Below, piece after piece: positions 46,206 to 54,313 of a stretch of 64,000 nt of DNA. Source of the stretch: Aquimarina sp. AU474 (GTDB lineage: Bacteria > Bacteroidota > Bacteroidia > Flavobacteriales > Flavobacteriaceae). Every line of letters starts with the position of its first letter. The first letter of the stretch is position 1. The notes under the pieces are model-generated. The model saw only the letters and a program-made list of their open reading frames with translations. It was not told the DNA's origin and did no database searches. A program made the position numbers and the translations under genes. The stretch spans positions 558,001 through 622,000 of the forward strand of contig NZ_OMPE01000009.1 of NCBI RefSeq assembly GCF_900312815.1, in the 5' to 3' direction.

Positions 46206-47456
46206 TTACTTGTTTTGTAATTGAAATACTTTCTGAATAAGTTCTATACTCTCATCTGCCGAAGTGCTGTCATCCTTTAAATGATTGGCAAAATGATTTG
46301 TGATCTTTTGGATTATTCGATCACTTATAATATCTGCTTGCTCTTGATTAAAATCCGCATATTTTTTTCTCTGCAAATTAATTTCGGCGTCCTTTAACGT
46401 GGTCAACTTATTTTTTAATGCTTTAATAGTAGGGGCGAATTTACGCGTCTCTAACCAACTATCAAATTCTCCTTTAATATCTTCTATAATACGTTCTGCA
46501 TCCGGAATATGTTCTTTTCTACGTTGTAAAGTTCTATCTGTCATTTTTGATAAGTCATCTAAATGAACCAAAGTAACATTAGATAACTCTGTAACATCCA
46601 TCGCAACATTTCTTGGTATGGATAAATCCAAAATCAACAAAGGTTTTTCAGAATGTATCAGCGCTTTAGAAATTGTAGGTTTTTGCGCTCCAGTGGCAAC
46701 AATCAATACGTCAGAGTTTTTAATTTCAGATTGTATGTTTGCATAATCTTTTACCAAAAGATTAAATTTTCCCGCAATTTTCTCTGCCTTAGTTTTTGTT
46801 CTATTAATTAATACAATGTGTTCATTTTTGGTATGTTTTACCAAGTTTTCACACGTATTTCTTCCGATTTTTCCGGTACCAAAAAGTAATAAGTTTTTAT
46901 CCGAAACGTGTGGTACTCTGGCCAATATATATTGTACAGCAGCAAAACTTACAGAAGTAGCTCCGCTCGAAATTTCGGTTTCATTTTTGATTCGTTTACT
47001 TGCCTGAATCACCGCATTAACTAACCGCTCCATAAAAGGATTAACCATCTCCTTTTTCTTAGATTCTTTGAAACTTATTTTTATCTGGCTAATAATTTCA
47101 AAATCTCCCAAAATCTGACTATCAAGACCTGTCCCTACTTTAAATAAGTGAGAGACTGCACTACTATTTTTATGAACATATGCAACTTTTTCAAATTCTT
47201 CAACCGTTCCGTGAGTATGCTCACAAAGCAATTTGATAAGTTGAAAAGGATGTTCTGCAAACCCGTATAATTCGGTTCTATTGCATGTAGAAATCACAAC
47301 AAGTGAAGATATACCTTCGGTTTTAGCTTGTAAAAGGATGTTTTTTTTAGCTTCATCATTAATGCTAAAATGGCCTCTTACCTCAGCATCGGCCTTCTTA
47401 TAACTAAGGCCAATGGCATAAAAATGTTTTCCTTTCGCTCGCAAATGGGGCTCCAT
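46206..47456 (-). CDS. hemA: Glutamyl-tRNA reductase
   Basis: The 416-residue enzyme makes glutamate-1-semialdehyde, the committed step of the C5 pathway. The catalytic Cys58 lies in STCNRTELYG, followed by GLDSQILGDFEI, the NADPH-binding LLFGTGKIGRNTCENL region near 180 and a C-terminal dimerisation helix. The start is ATG 47456, not the ATG 27 bases upstream, because a perfect TATTTTTG -7 box (47488-47481) overlaps that upstream codon. It leads the haem operon and is divergent from the AraC gene at 47657. Confidence 0.96.
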   Translation of the reverse strand: MEPHLRAKGKHFYAIGLSYKKADAEVRGHFSINDEAKKNILLQAKTEGISSLVVISTCNRTELYGFAEHPFQLIKLLCEHTHGTVEEFEKVAYVHKNSSAVSHLFKVGTGLDSQILGDFEIISQIKISFKESKKKEMVNPFMERLVNAVIQASKRIKNETEISSGATSVSFAAVQYILARVPHVSDKNLLLFGTGKIGRNTCENLVKHTKNEHIVLINRTKTKAEKIAGKFNLLVKDYANIQSEIKNSDVLIVATGAQKPTISKALIHSEKPLLILDLSIPRNVAMDVTELSNVTLVHLDDLSKMTDRTLQRRKEHIPDAERIIEDIKGEFDSWLETRKFAPTIKALKNKLTTLKDAEINLQRKKYADFNQEQADIISDRIIQKITNHFANHLKDDSTSADESIELIQKVFQLQNK

Positions 47457-47480
47457 GTATTTTCTATTCCGTTTACAGAA

Positions 47481-47488
47481 CAAAAATA
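47481..47488 (-). promoter_or_regulatory. Candidate Bacteroidota -7 box of hemA
   Basis: Minus-strand TATTTTTG matches TAnnTTTG exactly and lies 25 bp from the hemA ATG at 47456. No clear TTTG -33 box lies at the usual spacing, so activator help (for instance from the adjacent AraC regulator) is possible. Confidence 0.5.
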
Positions 47489-47656
47489 TTTTACAAAACT
47501 CTGATAAAATAACGCTAGAGGAACAATAAGTAACGAAAAACGGTATTCTCGATATTTTTCTAGCCTAAATCGCCTAAAACCACTATTTTTGTTGATATAA
47601 TTAATAACCTTTGGCGATAGTTTAGATTATTTCTAAATAAAACATTTTTTGTAAAG

Positions 47657-48547
47657 ATGGAAATTGAATTAAAAAATAACGCTCCAGGGATTTTAGAAGA
47701 GACCCAAATTGAAGATGGTTTTTTCGTATTAAAATTTCAAAACGAATCTGGTGATAACCAAAGAGTTATACGAGACATCGACAGTAATTTTATTCAATTT
47801 CATTTTTGCATAAAGGGTGCAATAAAGTTTAATTTTAATAACGGGAGTTACGCTATCAATCTTGCCGAAGAAAATTCGTTATTACTCTACAATCCTCAAC
47901 GAGATTTACCTATGAATCTTGAAATGGAAAAAGATTCATGGTTAATCACGATACTTATCTCTATCAAAAAATTTCATTCCCTATTTTCTAAAGAAGCAGA
48001 TTACATTCCTTTTTTAGGCGAAGGTAATAGGGATAAAAAATACTATACAGATGCAGTAATTTCTCCGTCGATGGCTGTTGTTCTAAATCAAATCATGAAT
48101 TATGGTCTACACCCATCCATCAAATTATTATATTTTAAGGGTAAAGCATACGAGTTATTAAGTTTATATTTTAATCGACCTGAAGATGCTAATATTGAAC
48201 AATGCCCTTTTCTTGTTGATGAAGAAAATGTTTTAAAAATACGAAAGGCTAAAGAAATCATTATAGCAAGAATGGCAGAGCCACCAACATTGCAAGAATT
48301 ATCTAAAGAAATAGGATTACCTCTAAAAAAACTTAAAGATGGATTTAAGCAAATCTACGGAGAACCTGTATATGCCTTCTTATTTGATTATAAAATGGAA
48401 TTAGCACGACAACTTTTGGCATCCGGAAGTCACAATGTGAACGAAGTAGGGTTAAAAGTTGGCTATAGCACCGCGAGCCACTTTATAGCAGCTTTTAAAA
48501 AGAAATTTGGAACTACTCCAAAAAAATATGTGATGAGCTTAAGTTAA
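47657..48547 (+). CDS. AraC-family transcriptional regulator divergent from hemA
   Basis: The 296-residue regulator has an N-terminal ligand-type domain (about 1-195) without recognisable motif and a C-terminal AraC double HTH: LQELSKEIGLPLKKLKDGF (about 214-232) and NEVGLKVGYSTASHFIAAF (about 260-278) followed by KKKFGTTPKKY. Placed head-to-head with hemA (about 200 bp between starts) and facing hemH beyond one small gene, it is a good candidate for haem or iron control of both; this is inferred from position. Confidence 0.9.
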   Translation: MEIELKNNAPGILEETQIEDGFFVLKFQNESGDNQRVIRDIDSNFIQFHFCIKGAIKFNFNNGSYAINLAEENSLLLYNPQRDLPMNLEMEKDSWLITILISIKKFHSLFSKEADYIPFLGEGNRDKKYYTDAVISPSMAVVLNQIMNYGLHPSIKLLYFKGKAYELLSLYFNRPEDANIEQCPFLVDEENVLKIRKAKEIIIARMAEPPTLQELSKEIGLPLKKLKDGFKQIYGEPVYAFLFDYKMELARQLLASGSHNVNEVGLKVGYSTASHFIAAFKKKFGTTPKKYVMSLS

Positions 48548-48554
48548 TAAGCAA

Positions 48555-48734
48555 TTAGTCTACAGATTCCCCTCCAGGAATACCAACTCCTTTTTGTAAA
48601 GAAACAATAGAGTCATACATACCTCTGTTCTCTTCAGTGGTATCAGCCAATACAGATACAAAGTCAAATTGTTCTAACAGTTCCAGGACAAAGGGTAGCT
48701 TGTCTTTTTCGACATCTACGATTATTCGTTTCAT
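48555..48734 (-). CDS. 59-residue antitoxin-like small protein (orphan)
   Basis: A small gene read from ATG 48734 to TAA 48555. It begins MKRIIVDVEKDKLPFVLELL, a beta-strand plus helix layout seen in many small Bacteroidota proteins that precede RelE/ParE toxins, and ends GIPGGESVD. No toxin gene lies within 1 kb; upstream on the same strand is only the divergent hemH promoter region. It converges on the AraC gene with 7 bp between stops. Coding is supported by the protein-like composition and clean start; function is unknown. Confidence 0.6.
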   Translation of the reverse strand: MKRIIVDVEKDKLPFVLELLEQFDFVSVLADTTEENRGMYDSIVSLQKGVGIPGGESVD

Positions 48735-48999
48735 GTGTAATAATTATTGTTTGTTAACGATCACATGCAACCTTCGACAATCAAATTTGAAACTTCGATC
48801 GGGTCGGGTTCATCTTTGCTTTTTTAATTACCTAAAAATACTAAAATAAAACAACTCAACTTTCAGTTTACTAGAATTTAACGTATTTATAAGTAATGTT
48901 TGATATTTAAAAATCCATATTCAAACCTAATAGTAACATTTCCAAATCCCCCTATCAAAAACTCTTATTGTTTTTATCTTCAATAGTTCTTATTGTTTG

Positions 49000-49007
49000 T
49001 ATTTTTG
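49000..49007 (+). promoter_or_regulatory. Candidate Bacteroidota -7 box of hemH
   Basis: TATTTTTG matches TAnnTTTG exactly, 22 bp before the hemH ATG at 49029, the same octamer and nearly the same distance as at hemA. The -33 region is not clear. Other than this box, I see nothing recognisable in the 294-bp stretch 48735-49028. Confidence 0.5.
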
Positions 49008-49028
49008 CTTTGCATAAAAAGAAAAATT

Positions 49029-50066
49029 ATGAGTAAAGGAGTTCTCCTTGTTAATCTTGGATCACCAGATAGCACTGATCCAAAAGATGTGAAAAAATAT
49101 CTTGGTGAATTTTTAATGGATCCTCGAGTAATCGATCTTCCTCTTTGGGCAAGAACATTATTAGTTAAAGGAATTATTCTTAATACGCGCCCTAAAAAAT
49201 CGGCAGCAGCTTATAAAAAAATATGGTGGGATGAAGGTTCTCCATTAATAGTACTTTCAGAAAGGTTACAGAAAAAAGTAGCTGATCGTTCTTCAATTCC
49301 TGTAGAATTAGCAATGCGATATGGCTCAATGACTATTAAAAAAGGGTTACAGCAATTACACGATCAAGGAGTAAATGAAGTAATGATTGTTCCATTATAT
49401 CCTCAATTTGCAATGGCTACGACCGAAACTATTTTGGTACTAGCAGAAGAACTACGAGCAACATATTTTCCAGATATGAAGATCAATCATATCCCGGCAT
49501 TTTATAATAAATCAGAATACATTGATGTGCTTACCAAGAGTATTTCTGAAAGCTTAGAAAATTTAGATTACGAACATTTACTTTTTTCATATCACGGAGT
49601 ACCCGAGAGACATATCAGAAAGAGTGATATTACTAACGGAAACTGTAAGATGGATGGTAAATGTTGTTTTAAAAAAGGATCAGAACAACATGAATTTTGT
49701 TATCGTCATCAATGTGAAATGACCACAGTACAAGTAGCTAAAAAACTAGGACTTAAAAATGGAACGTACTCTACCTCATTTCAATCCCGATTAGGTTTTG
49801 ATCCATGGTTACAACCTTACACGGATCGCACCATTGAACGAATGGGAAAAGATGGTATTAAAAAAATGGCTATTGTAACTCCAGCTTTTGTTTCAGATTG
49901 TTTAGAAACACTAGAAGAAATAGCGATGGAAGGAGAAGAGATATTTCATGAAGTAGGTGGAAAGGAATTTACTACAATTCCTTGTTTGAATGATCGCGAT
50001 GATTGGGCAGATGTACTGTCTAATTGGATACATGTATGGAGTGAAGCTAAAACTCCTGTTGCATAA
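49029..50066 (+). CDS. hemH: Ferrochelatase with internal cysteine-rich segment
   Basis: The 345-residue enzyme inserts Fe2+ into protoporphyrin IX. Visible are VNLGSPDST (8-16), the catalytic His189 in FSYHGVPERH and the SDCLETLEEI stretch. Five cysteines cluster at 206, 212, 213, 224 and 229 (NCKMDGKCC...FCYRHQC), where E. coli HemH has far fewer; a class of bacterial ferrochelatases carries a [2Fe-2S] cluster in an internal segment of this kind. The start is ATG 49029: twelve earlier in-frame codons overlap the -7 box. Its stop shares one base with the MATE start. Confidence 0.96.
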   Translation: MSKGVLLVNLGSPDSTDPKDVKKYLGEFLMDPRVIDLPLWARTLLVKGIILNTRPKKSAAAYKKIWWDEGSPLIVLSERLQKKVADRSSIPVELAMRYGSMTIKKGLQQLHDQGVNEVMIVPLYPQFAMATTETILVLAEELRATYFPDMKINHIPAFYNKSEYIDVLTKSISESLENLDYEHLLFSYHGVPERHIRKSDITNGNCKMDGKCCFKKGSEQHEFCYRHQCEMTTVQVAKKLGLKNGTYSTSFQSRLGFDPWLQPYTDRTIERMGKDGIKKMAIVTPAFVSDCLETLEEIAMEGEEIFHEVGGKEFTTIPCLNDRDDWADVLSNWIHVWSEAKTPVA

Positions 50067-51457
50067 TGGCAAAAGTTACTTCTGAAGCTTTAGGCATTGA
50101 ACCTATCGGCAAGCTTTTAATTAAGCAAGCTGTTCCTGCATCTATCGGAATATTAGTAATGTCACTTAATATTTTGATCGATTCTATTTTTGTAGGTAAT
50201 TGGATAGGATCTATTGCATTTGCCTCTATTAATGTTGTCCTACCTGTATCTTTTTTTATAGGTGCACTAGGAATGTCAATAGGTGTAGGTGGTTCTAGTA
50301 TTATTTCTCGTGCCTTAGGAAGTGATGATAAAGAAAAAGCATTAAGAACCCTGGGTAATCAAGTTTCTCTTGGGTTAATGGTTATGATACCATTGGTTGT
50401 GTTAGGATTAACTTTTGTTGATGATATCATCCCGCGATTTGGAGGGAAAGGAGACATATTCGAGCCTGCCAAAATATACTACAAAATTATATTGTATGGG
50501 GTTCCTATTCTTGGTTTTGCCATGATGGGAAACACTGTTATCCGTGCCGAAGGGAAACCCAAATTTGCAATGATTGCAATGATCATTCCTACAATTAGTA
50601 ATTTATTACTCGACTACATTTTTATTAAAGTATTGGATATGGGTATGCACGGTGCTGCTTGGGCCACTACCGGATCTTATTTAGCCTGTTTTTTATACAT
50701 TTTTTGGTTTTTCGCTTCAAAAAATTCTGAATTAAAAATTGGTTTTCGCCATTTTGGATTACGAAAAGAAATTGTTTCAGAAATAGCTTCTCTTGGCGGC
50801 GTTACCATGTCGAGACAAGCCGTAGTAAGTATTACTTATTTATTAATGAATAATATCTTATTTGATCTCGGGCAAGAAGGTCTTGTAGCCGTATATGCTA
50901 TTATTGGGCGTATGCTTATGTTTGCGTTATTTCCTGTTTTTGGGGTTACACAAGGATTTTTACCTATTGCCGGATATAATTATGGTGCTCAACACTATTC
51001 TCGTGTGCGCCAAACGATCAATACTGCTATTACCTACGCATCCATCGTAGCAACAATAGTTTTTATAGGGTTAATGGTATTTCCCACAGAAATCACTTCA
51101 CTATTTCTAAGTGATGATCCAACCCTAAGTCCAAAAGAATTAGCTTTAAATCAGTTCGTTCTTACGCACACCGCAACTCCTATGCGATGGGTATTTGCAG
51201 CAACGCCCATTATTGCATTACAATTAATAGGCGCTGCCTATTTTCAAGCTGTTGGTAAAGCAATCCCCGCCCTATTATTAACATTATCAAGACAAGGATT
51301 CTTTTTTATCCCATTAATCTTAATTCTTCCAAAATTTTATGGCGAATTAGGAGTTTGGATTTCATTTCCTATAGCAGATGTTTTGGCCACAATTGTTACT
51401 GGATATTTCTTAAACCGTGAAGTGAGGACAAAACTCATTATACCCAAAGCAACATAA
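50066..51457 (+). CDS. MATE-family efflux transporter, coupled to hemH
   Basis: The 463-residue protein has about twelve hydrophobic helices in two halves and the MATE pattern: GIEPIGKLLIKQAVPASIG at the N-terminus, IDSIFVGNWIG near 40, and SIGVGGSSIISRALG near 72; the second half has a matching VTQGFLPIAGYNYGAQ near 295. MATE proteins export cationic compounds by Na+ or H+ antiport. The TAATG overlap with hemH means translation is coupled, so export of a tetrapyrrole or protection from porphyrin toxicity is a possible role, not shown. Confidence 0.92.
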   Translation: MAKVTSEALGIEPIGKLLIKQAVPASIGILVMSLNILIDSIFVGNWIGSIAFASINVVLPVSFFIGALGMSIGVGGSSIISRALGSDDKEKALRTLGNQVSLGLMVMIPLVVLGLTFVDDIIPRFGGKGDIFEPAKIYYKIILYGVPILGFAMMGNTVIRAEGKPKFAMIAMIIPTISNLLLDYIFIKVLDMGMHGAAWATTGSYLACFLYIFWFFASKNSELKIGFRHFGLRKEIVSEIASLGGVTMSRQAVVSITYLLMNNILFDLGQEGLVAVYAIIGRMLMFALFPVFGVTQGFLPIAGYNYGAQHYSRVRQTINTAITYASIVATIVFIGLMVFPTEITSLFLSDDPTLSPKELALNQFVLTHTATPMRWVFAATPIIALQLIGAAYFQAVGKAIPALLLTLSRQGFFFIPLILILPKFYGELGVWISFPIADVLATIVTGYFLNREVRTKLIIPKAT

Positions 51458-51460
51458 CCA

Positions 51461-51883
51461 TTAGTTTGTTCTAGTTGCAGCTTTACTAATTATCAACCAT
51501 TTATCTTCTATTTTTTTAAGAAGGAAAATATCTATAAATCGCATTTCATGATCAGGGATTAAAATTTCGGCCTTTGCTGTAGCGATATCATTTTCTATAT
51601 CTACAGATAGGACTTTTCCTTTTCTTCCGTTAAACTTCCCTTTTTCTCTTTTTGCAAATCCAGAAGCATATTTTTTTATAGGCACGATCCATATTGGTTT
51701 ATCCTTGTGACTCAAAAACAAATCGGCTTCTTCGTAAAAAGCTTGTTGAATCATTTCTGGATTATTATATGAAGTGCCCTCGATATAATAATTAATAGTT
51801 TTTCTAATTTTACTTTCTTCGGCTTGTCCGATGATCAAGTTAAAAGACATCAAAAATAGTGTGGCAAAAATGCAGGTTTTCAT
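51461..51883 (-). CDS. Exported NTF2-like (lumazine-binding/SnoaL-like) protein
   Basis: The 140-residue precursor has a signal peptide (1-19, ending IIGQ) followed by one NTF2-like cone fold: the helix KIRKTINYYIEGTSYNNPEM, then strands containing ADLFLSHKDKP, VLSVDIENDIATAKAEI and FIDIFLLKKIEDKWLII. This resembles the putative lumazine-binding/SnoaL-like group found in many exported Bacteroidota proteins. Substrate unknown. It starts 4 bp after the sugar dehydrogenase gene and converges on the MATE gene. Confidence 0.78.
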   Translation of the reverse strand: MKTCIFATLFLMSFNLIIGQAEESKIRKTINYYIEGTSYNNPEMIQQAFYEEADLFLSHKDKPIWIVPIKKYASGFAKREKGKFNGRKGKVLSVDIENDIATAKAEILIPDHEMRFIDIFLLKKIEDKWLIISKAATRTN

Positions 51884-51887
51884 AGGT

Positions 51888-53057
51888 TTAATTTTTAAGT
51901 TTATGATTTCGTATTCTTATTACTTTGCCGTTATCTTCATCGGTAAGTATATATAGTTTTCCTTCTGGACTTTGTATAATTTTTCTCGACCTTACCCGAT
52001 CATTTACAAATAATTCTTCGGCACTTTTAATACTATCATTTTCGATTCTAAATCGCCACAGGCTGCCTTTTGACAAACCAGAAACCAAAAGATCGTTTTG
52101 CCATTCTATAAACTCGTCTCCAACATAAAATGTTAGGCCTGTAGGTGCAACAGTGTGCGGCCAATACCATATAGGATTTGTGTATTCTGCGCCCTCTATT
52201 ATAGGAGGTGTATATGCCTTGCTACGATACCCCCCTGTTGTAACAATAGGCCAACCATAATTAGCTTTCATGTGTAACCTATTAATTTCATCCCCTTGTT
52301 TAGTGCCATGTTCACTAAACCAAATATTTCCTGTATCAGGTTGTATCGTAATTCCCTGTGCTGCTCGTATACCAATAGCATATAACCCTGGTACTGCATC
52401 TGGCCCAAAATCGGAGTTATCCTCAGGAATAGTACCATCTGGGTTCAAGCGGTAAATTTTACCCCGCTTATCGGTTATATCTTGGGCAATAGGCAATTCG
52501 GGCTCATCAATTTCTTTAAACAATCGTTCACCTACGGTGATATATAATTTACCATCATTGCCAAATACCATTCCGCCACCGTAATGAAAATATTCTCGAG
52601 TAAATGGCCCAGCTTCTAGAATGGTTTTTATATTGGTTAAGCTGTCATTTTTAAGTTGTGCTCGAACCACTTTAGTAGTACTACCATGATGTTCTTTTTT
52701 TGCAGCATAAGAGAGATATAACTGACGGTTTTCGTGAAATTTTGGATCTAAAACCACTTCAAAAATACCAGAATTATCCCCTCGCCAAACTACTCGTATA
52801 CTATCTGTAAGATCTCTAGGGAAACCTTTTATAATATGTTTCTTTTTTGATCTAAGATTAACTTGTAAAAGCTCACCATCTTTTTCTGTTATAAGCACAT
52901 CTTCTTCAGAAATAAAAGCCATACTCCAAGGATGGTTAAGGCTATCTATAATAGTTTCTTTAATAGGATTTGTTTTTGAAAAAGAAGTTGAAATAGATTT
53001 TTTAGGTTGCTCACAACCTATTACAATAAATACACATAAAACGAAAAGTTTGTTCAT
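51888..53057 (-). CDS. PQQ-dependent sugar dehydrogenase-like lipoprotein
   Basis: The 389-residue lipoprotein (lipobox VIGC, Cys15) has the soluble-glucose/sorbosone dehydrogenase six-bladed propeller. Typical features: NHPWSMAFISEEDVLITEKDG near 40, FHENRQLYLSYAA near 110, GGGMVFGNDGKLYITVGER near 165, GIRAAQGITIQPDTGNIWFSEHG near 225, and WPHTVAPTGLTFY near 300. Family members oxidise sugars with PQQ in the periplasm; the electron acceptor is unknown, and PQQ-synthesis genes are not in the window. The NTF2-like gene follows by 4 bp. Confidence 0.87.
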   Translation of the reverse strand: MNKLFVLCVFIVIGCEQPKKSISTSFSKTNPIKETIIDSLNHPWSMAFISEEDVLITEKDGELLQVNLRSKKKHIIKGFPRDLTDSIRVVWRGDNSGIFEVVLDPKFHENRQLYLSYAAKKEHHGSTTKVVRAQLKNDSLTNIKTILEAGPFTREYFHYGGGMVFGNDGKLYITVGERLFKEIDEPELPIAQDITDKRGKIYRLNPDGTIPEDNSDFGPDAVPGLYAIGIRAAQGITIQPDTGNIWFSEHGTKQGDEINRLHMKANYGWPIVTTGGYRSKAYTPPIIEGAEYTNPIWYWPHTVAPTGLTFYVGDEFIEWQNDLLVSGLSKGSLWRFRIENDSIKSAEELFVNDRVRSRKIIQSPEGKLYILTDEDNGKVIRIRNHKLKN

Positions 53058-53140
53058 CTCTTGATTTTGACTAATTAGGCTGCAAAATCAAAAAGTTTGA
53101 CTTTAAACTCTTTAAAAAACATGATCTTTAAAACGAAAAA

Positions 53141-54154
53141 CTATATAATCTTATTTTGATTTCTATACTGCGAAGGCGTTATCTCAGTTTCGGCTTTAAA
53201 GGCCAAATTAAATGAAGTTACATTACCAAAACCACAATCATATGCTACTGTAGCAATTTTTTCATTGATATAATCGGGGTCGACTAATAAGTTTTTAGCC
53301 TTTTTAATTCGATAATGATTTACGAATTCTGAAAAGTTCTTCTCTTCATTTTCATTTATAACTTGTGATAGTTCTCTGGGAGTTATTGATAATTGCTTAG
53401 CAATGCTATGTAAAGAAACATTGTTTTCTAGATAGGTTTGCTCATCATTAAACAATGATCTAACCTCTTCAAGGACTTTTTTTGAAGTGGTTTTATCTAA
53501 ACTTGAATTACCATACTTCTCTAAACTAAAAACATGTTTTTTAAGCAATAAATAGGAGAATACATATACCAAAAAAGAAAATGAAATAGCTCCCAAAATG
53601 TAAAAAGGAATCCATCCTAAAAGAATTCCGATATATAGAACCCACATCAAACTCACTCCTATTACAATATTGCGATACCATGTCAAAAGTTGAGATTTTG
53701 AATCATTCCCGATTTTAAAAATATATCTCCAACTCAAGATTATATAAAAACCCAAATGTGCAAATACTAATACATATGCCACATATGAGATAAAATCTCC
53801 ATTATTGGGGATTATAGGGCTACATAATACAAAAGCGGCAAAGGGAATCAAGTGAACATATTGTTTTTTAGAAAATCGTTGTTGTTTTTCAAAAAGAGAA
53901 ATTCCATAAAACCATAAAAACGGACCTACAGCCAATATAGCCGAAATGGCCAGGTTGCGAATTCGAGGATCTACCTCTATATAATTATGAAATATAGATT
54001 TCCCTATTCGGATTGTTAACCCCAATAAAACAAATGCCAAAAACCGATTAGCTTGTCTATTCCCTTTCTTTAATGTGAAGAGATAAAAACATAAAAAAAG
54101 AGCCTGGATAACACCAAGACAACTTAGAACGAGTATTACACCTTTTTCGAACAT
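53141..54154 (-). CDS. Membrane-anchored AraC-family regulator
   Basis: The 337-residue protein has about seven hydrophobic helices in residues 5-210, then a cytosolic AraC HTH region (about 240-335) with LHSIAKQLSITPRELSQVI and KIATVAYDCGFGNVTSFNLAF, ending TPSQYRNQNK. This seven-helix plus AraC arrangement is common in Flavobacteriia and implies a membrane-sensed signal. It is divergent from the BNR/sortilin-like gene at 54314 (about 160 bp between starts), a plausible target. Confidence 0.88.
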   Translation of the reverse strand: MFEKGVILVLSCLGVIQALFLCFYLFTLKKGNRQANRFLAFVLLGLTIRIGKSIFHNYIEVDPRIRNLAISAILAVGPFLWFYGISLFEKQQRFSKKQYVHLIPFAAFVLCSPIIPNNGDFISYVAYVLVFAHLGFYIILSWRYIFKIGNDSKSQLLTWYRNIVIGVSLMWVLYIGILLGWIPFYILGAISFSFLVYVFSYLLLKKHVFSLEKYGNSSLDKTTSKKVLEEVRSLFNDEQTYLENNVSLHSIAKQLSITPRELSQVINENEEKNFSEFVNHYRIKKAKNLLVDPDYINEKIATVAYDCGFGNVTSFNLAFKAETEITPSQYRNQNKII

Positions 54155-54313
54155 TTTTCAAAAATAACAATGATCACATATATACCAAGGTTAAAATTAC
54201 GTGAAAATCTTTCTGAATTCTTTTTAATTCCTGACTTTCGTATGCCATCAAATCTATTTTTTTACGAATTTATACACTATACTAAGGTTTTTAAACATAA
54301 AAACTCAACACAG

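Noticed and set aside
48637..48849. 70-codon plus-strand frame after the AraC gene
   Set aside because: Opposite the 59-residue small gene; Ser/Asn/Leu-rich with no protein-like pattern.
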